From the NCBI GenBank assembly GCA_964496695.1, contig CAZCBE010000008.1:1-64000 (forward strand): a stretch of 64,000 nucleotides of DNA, written 5' to 3'. A program made the translations under genes and the position numbers. This document shows, piece by piece, positions 61,098 through 64,000 of this stretch; the stretch's first letter is position 1, and each line of letters starts with the position of its first letter. The notes under the pieces are model-generated. The model saw only the letters and a program-made list of their open reading frames with translations, was not told where the DNA came from and searched no databases. Source of the DNA: SXTU01 sp964496695. GTDB taxonomy: Bacteria > Verrucomicrobiota > Verrucomicrobiia > Limisphaerales > SXTU01.

Positions 61098-61205
61098 CTG
61101 GAGTGCGGTGGCTTTCAGCACCGCTTTTCCCCGGGGAGGAGATGGCAGGTCCGCAGGCGTTCCGTCGTCCCAACCTAACCGGCGGTGAAACGCGCCGCAC
61201 TCCAG
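61098..61205. repeat. Short inverted-repeat element upstream of sucD's 3' end
   Basis: CTGGAGTGCGGTG at 61098-61110 and CGCCGCACTCCAG at 61193-61205 match at 12 of 13 positions as inverted copies. This sits in the 290-base gap between convergent genes and could form a terminator-like hairpin. The rest of the gap shows no gene. Confidence 0.55.
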
Positions 61206-61293
61206 GCGCTTCGCGACCGCCAACGGTGCGGCGAAGCTGCGCCAGCCTTGGTTTGCTCGGGCGGTGAAGCGGCGTGAACGCCGCGCGCCACGA

Positions 61294-62193
61294 TCACATC
61301 AGTTTCAAGAGCGTGTCCGCCATGTCGCTGGGCGTGGCGGCGATGCCGATGCCGGCGGCCTTGAAGGCGGCGATCTTCGCCTCGGCTGTGCCCTTGCCCC
61401 CGCTGACGATCGCCCCCGCGTGGCCCATGCGGCGTCCCGGAGGGGCGGTGGCACCCGCGATGAAACCGGCGACGGGCTTGGTGCCGTGCTTGGCAATCCA
61501 CTCGGCGGCTTCTTCCTCGGCGCTGCCGCCGATCTCGCCGATCATGATGATGCCGGTGGTCTCCGGGTCGGCCATGAAGAGCTTGATGACATCGAGGTGC
61601 GAAGTGCCGTTGACCGGGTCGCCGCCGATGCCCACGCAGGTGCTCTGGCCGACGCCGCGCGAGGTGAGCTGCCAGACGGCTTCGTAGGTCAGCGTGCCGG
61701 AGCGCGAGACGACGCCGATGTTGCCCTTCTTGTGAATGTAGCCGGGCGCGATGCCGATGCGGCAGCCGCCATGCGAATCCTTGCCTTCACCCGGCGTGAC
61801 GACGCCGGGGCAGTTCGGGCCGATGAGCCGTGTCTTGCTGCCGGCCATGGCCTGCTTGGCACGCACCATGTCCCGCACGGGAATGCCTTCCGTGATCGCG
61901 ACGACGAGTTCGAGGCCCGCGTCCACCCCTTCGAGGATCGCGTCGGCGGCGAAGGGCGGGGGAACGAAGACGGCGCTGGCGGTCGCACCGGTCTGCTTCA
62001 CGGCGTCGGCGACAGTGTCGAAGATGGGGACCTTGTGGCCGCCGTGCTCGAAGAACTGGCCGCCTTTGCCGGGCGTGACGCCGGCGACGAGCTGCGTGCC
62101 GTAGTCGAGGGAAAGCTTGGCGTGGCGCGCACCGAATTCACCGGTGATGCCTTGGACGAGGAGTTTGGTTTTGGGGGTGACGAGGATGGACAT
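61294..62193 (-). CDS. sucD: Succinyl-CoA ligase alpha subunit
   Basis: A 299-residue subunit of the citric-acid-cycle enzyme that converts succinyl-CoA to succinate with formation of ATP or GTP. It has the CoA-binding Rossmann start (KLLVQGITGEFGARHA), IGPNCPGVVTPGEGK, and the active-site His in GHAGAIVSGGKG (phosphohistidine). The length is normal. The partner sucC lies upstream on the same strand, but three small genes separate them, which is unusual because the two are normally adjacent. Start ATG 62193. Confidence 0.95.
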   Translation of the reverse strand: MSILVTPKTKLLVQGITGEFGARHAKLSLDYGTQLVAGVTPGKGGQFFEHGGHKVPIFDTVADAVKQTGATASAVFVPPPFAADAILEGVDAGLELVVAITEGIPVRDMVRAKQAMAGSKTRLIGPNCPGVVTPGEGKDSHGGCRIGIAPGYIHKKGNIGVVSRSGTLTYEAVWQLTSRGVGQSTCVGIGGDPVNGTSHLDVIKLFMADPETTGIIMIGEIGGSAEEEAAEWIAKHGTKPVAGFIAGATAPPGRRMGHAGAIVSGGKGTAEAKIAAFKAAGIGIAATPSDMADTLLKLM

Positions 62194-62227
62194 GGGAAAT
62201 TAGTAGTCAGTAGTCAGTGTTCAGTAA

Positions 62228-62608
62228 TCAATGTTGCGCAGGGTGGCGCTTGTGGATGCAGAGCAGATTGCCTTCGGTGTCATAGATGAAGGCCATGTGG
62301 CAGACGGGCGTGGGGAAGGGCTCCATCTTGAACTTCACACCGTTGGCTTTCAGATGGGCAATGGCGGTGTCAAAGTCTTCCATTTCGAGGCCGACGGAGC
62401 AGCCGCTCTCAGTCGGTTTCCAATCAGGCGCGCCTGCGCCGAGCGAGAGCGTGCCGTTGGCGATGTCGTATTCGGTCCATTGCATCCCGCCCGGCTCGCC
62501 GACGACCATGGTGGGTTTCAACCCCAGCACACCTTCATAAAAATCCCGTGCCCGAGCCATGTCGGTGACAGGGTAGCAACTGAAGGCGATTTCGGTGACT
62601 TTGAGCAT
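62228..62608 (-). CDS. VOC (glyoxalase/bleomycin-resistance fold) protein
   Basis: A 126-residue protein of the vicinal-oxygen-chelate superfamily. It has the paired beta-alpha-beta-beta-beta pattern: TEIAFSCYPVTDMARARDFYEGVLGLKPTM, then FDTAIAHLKANGVKF and CHMAFIYDTEGNLLCIHKR. The typical glyoxalase metal ligands are not all evident, so it may bind a small ligand or metal without being glyoxalase I. The start is ATG 62608, at the beginning of the VOC fold; the upstream frame overlaps the lipoprotein gene. It lies 34 bases before sucD on the same strand. Confidence 0.85.
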   Translation of the reverse strand: MLKVTEIAFSCYPVTDMARARDFYEGVLGLKPTMVVGEPGGMQWTEYDIANGTLSLGAGAPDWKPTESGCSVGLEMEDFDTAIAHLKANGVKFKMEPFPTPVCHMAFIYDTEGNLLCIHKRHPAQH

Positions 62609-62642
62609 GGCGCAATGGGTTAAGTTCTCTCGATCTGCGCAG

Positions 62643-63173
62643 CTATTTTTTGCTTTCGATGAGTTCTTCGAACTCCCGGGCTGAAAGACTTTTCCGGCCA
62701 AAGATGTCAGCGATGATTTCCCGTGTAGCTTGGCTGCTCTTGTTGAACAACCGCAAATAGGCTCGGCCGAGTTCACGACTCAACTCCGCGTAGTCTTTCC
62801 GCTCGCCAAAGCTGTGTTCCCACCACTTCCACATCCCATACGGACGATTTTCACTCTTGCTTAAGGAACCAACAGCTACTTCCACAGCTGAATCGAACCG
62901 ATGGCGAACTATAAGTAGGCGAATCAACGGCCAAGTCGCTTCATTGGCTGTGTTTGCTTTCGCGAAGTCCTCAATCTGATTCAATTCCTCATCGGGAGTT
63001 GAGCGGTTCAACTTTTCAACCGCAGTCAGCACAGCTTCATCCGTTGAACTGGCCCGAGTAGCCTGCTGAAACACAGCCAGCCTCACTTGCACCGAATCGT
63101 GGCGCGGCGTGTTTTGACAAGCGGTCAGCAACGGCAGCCAGAGCAACATGGGAAATGTCTTTGATGCGAGCAT
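62643..63173 (-). CDS. Putative lipoprotein, unknown function
   Basis: A 176-residue protein. A short signal (KTFPMLLWLPLLTAC) ends in a lipobox with Cys19, so lipid attachment is expected. The rest is helical and hydrophilic, without a known domain; EELNQIEDFAKAN and FGERKDYAELSRELGRAY resemble TPR-like helices. Composition is less GC-rich than neighbours. An alternative ATG at 63191 overlaps the upstream antitoxin stop by 14 bases. It occupies the place where a RelE/ParE toxin would be expected next to the antitoxin but bears no resemblance to one. Confidence 0.65.
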   Translation of the reverse strand: MLASKTFPMLLWLPLLTACQNTPRHDSVQVRLAVFQQATRASSTDEAVLTAVEKLNRSTPDEELNQIEDFAKANTANEATWPLIRLLIVRHRFDSAVEVAVGSLSKSENRPYGMWKWWEHSFGERKDYAELSRELGRAYLRLFNKSSQATREIIADIFGRKSLSAREFEELIESKK

Positions 63174-63177
63174 TCGG

Positions 63178-63405
63178 CTAGGCTGTAACATTCCTGACCC
63201 CGTTCTTCATTGCTTTCCAAGAAACACCCTCGCGGGGGTTGCGTTCAAAATCGACAACGCGCCGGTCGAGTTCAGTTTTTTGTCCCTCGGTGAGCGGCCA
63301 TTCCTTGTCGGAGGTGGCGAAGTCGTCCCAAAGCTCCTCCACCAATTGGATGCGCTCCGGCAGGCTCAGCCCGGCGGCTTCCTTGCGGATTTCGAGCGTT
63401 GTCAT
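63178..63405 (-). CDS. Addiction-module antitoxin (small helical family)
   Basis: A 75-residue acidic protein of the family described as putative addiction module component. The phrase SLPERIQLVEELWDDF is characteristic of the family, as is the LTEGQKTELDRRVVDFERNPREGVSW end, which normally contacts a ParE/RelE-type toxin. In typical modules the toxin gene follows directly; here a lipoprotein gene follows instead, so this is an orphan. It is inserted between sucC and sucD. The start is ATG 63405, with 12 bases to the sucC stop. Confidence 0.85.
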   Translation of the reverse strand: MTTLEIRKEAAGLSLPERIQLVEELWDDFATSDKEWPLTEGQKTELDRRVVDFERNPREGVSWKAMKNGVRNVTA

Positions 63406-63417
63406 GGCCGCACTTTA

Positions 63418-64000
63418 TCACTGCGTCACCGTCTTGACCACCTTCTGCGCCGCGTCAGCCATCGAGTCTCCGGTGATGAGCGTCAGGCCGCTCTCGGCCA
63501 GCGTCTTCTTGCCGGCGGTGACATTGTTGCCTTCGAGGCGGACGACGAGCGGGAGCGTCAGGCCGGTTTCCTTCACCGCCGCGACGATGCCGGTTGCGAT
63601 GACGTTGCAGTCCATGATTCCGCCGAAGATGTTCACGAAGATCGCCTTCACCGCCGGGTCACTGAGGATGATCTTGAAGGCGGCCGTGACCTGGTCCTTG
63701 CTCGCCCCGCCGCCGACGTCCAGAAAGTTCGCCGGGCTGGCGCCGTAGTGCTGGATGATGTCCATGGTGGCCATCGCGAGACCCGCGCCATTGACGAGGC
63801 AGGCGATGGAACCGTCGAGCTTGATGTAGTTCAGGTTGAACTTGCTCGCCTCGATCTCCAGCGGCGATTCCTCGGCGAGGTCGCGCATGGCCTGAATGTC
63901 CTTGTGGCGGTAGAGCGCGTTGTCGTCCAGGCCGATCTTGGCGTCCACGGCCACGAGCTGGTCCTTGCCGTCGGGGCTTTCGATGATGCAGAGGGGATTG
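63418..64000 (-). CDS. sucC: Succinyl-CoA ligase beta subunit (C-terminal part; continues beyond window)
   Basis: The C-terminal ~193 residues of the ADP/GDP-forming beta subunit; the N-terminal ATP-grasp portion lies beyond the right edge. NPLCIIESPDGKDQLVAVDA, with VDAKIGLDDNALYRH, GSIACLVNGAGLAMATMD, LDVGGGASKDQV and NIFGGIMDCNVIATG are characteristic of the family. It pairs with sucD at 61294 in the heterotetrameric enzyme of the citric acid cycle. The sequence continues in frame to base 64000 without a start. Confidence 0.95.
   Translation of the reverse strand, partial: NPLCIIESPDGKDQLVAVDAKIGLDDNALYRHKDIQAMRDLAEESPLEIEASKFNLNYIKLDGSIACLVNGAGLAMATMDIIQHYGASPANFLDVGGGASKDQVTAAFKIILSDPAVKAIFVNIFGGIMDCNVIATGIVAAVKETGLTLPLVVRLEGNNVTAGKKTLAESGLTLITGDSMADAAQKVVKTVTQ

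Noticed and set aside
62643..63173. A toxin partner for the adjacent antitoxin
   Set aside because: The gene has a lipobox and helical TPR-like features, and nothing resembling a ParE/RelE toxin fold.

Overview
The window looks like a chromosomal segment of a GC-rich member of the Verrucomicrobiota, most likely from the Pedosphaera/Limisphaerales side. This is inferred from gene content, not from a marker gene. The supporting content is: three H-X9-DG-like secreted pseudopilins with the FTLIELLVVIAII signature; a Ser/Thr kinase with a DWG motif and WD40 repeats; a PVC-type dehydrogenase/HEAT/cytochrome c protein; a small CxxCH cytochrome beside a DUF3500 protein; giant LamG, Ig and pre-peptidase-C-like secreted proteins; and many intergenic inverted repeats. 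I found no rRNA, tRNA, CRISPR array, integrase or transposase.

Layout. 1-2.6 kb: an ExoD-like membrane protein coupled to recJ by an ATGA overlap. 2.6-7.8 kb (minus): a pseudopilin, an FHA-LuxR regulator and a membrane Ser/Thr kinase with WD40 repeats. 8.3-27.1 kb (plus): a tight six-gene run of secreted or membrane proteins. It holds a protein with a seven-repeat propeller-like insert, a tail-fibre-like protein, a 2,987-residue LamG giant whose extreme C-terminus resembles Tc-toxin A subunits, a Ca-motif protein, a MORN/YwqK-like protein and a seven-repeat PPC/Ig protein. 27.1-27.9 kb: two ~350-bp inverted-repeat elements side by side. 27.9-33.5 kb: a cytochrome c/DUF3500 pair, a secreted putative all-helical enzyme and two more pseudopilins. 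33.5-41.2 kb (minus): a GT4 glycosyltransferase, a SUKH protein, a halogenase-like flavoprotein, argF, a PP2C phosphatase and a methyltransferase-GT2 fusion, separated by repeat-rich gaps. 41.5-50.3 kb (plus): a ceramidase-like protein, the PVC dehydrogenase, glutamate dehydrogenase and a double-VWA membrane protein. 50.7-61.0 kb: a 2,606-residue PAS/coiled-coil/histidine kinase/receiver protein followed by a receiver-PAS-kinase-receiver protein that has lost its phospho-histidine. 61.3-64.0 kb (minus): sucD and the 3' part of sucC, separated by a VOC protein, a lipoprotein and an orphan addiction-module antitoxin.

How parts may work together. The FHA-LuxR protein and the Ser/Thr kinase sit divergently from the 19-kb secreted-protein run and are reasonable candidates to control it; this is inference from position. 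The two large kinases form a probable phosphorelay pair in which the first can autophosphorylate and the second probably cannot. argF, glutamate dehydrogenase, sucCD and recJ are housekeeping.

The best candidates for something undescribed are the 8.3-27.1 kb secreted-protein locus with its Tc-A-like C-terminus, the ~300-nm coiled-coil kinase with its pseudokinase-like partner, and the family of ~350-bp inverted-repeat elements. Start codons were often chosen by signal peptide or domain boundary, because Shine-Dalgarno sequences are weak throughout.
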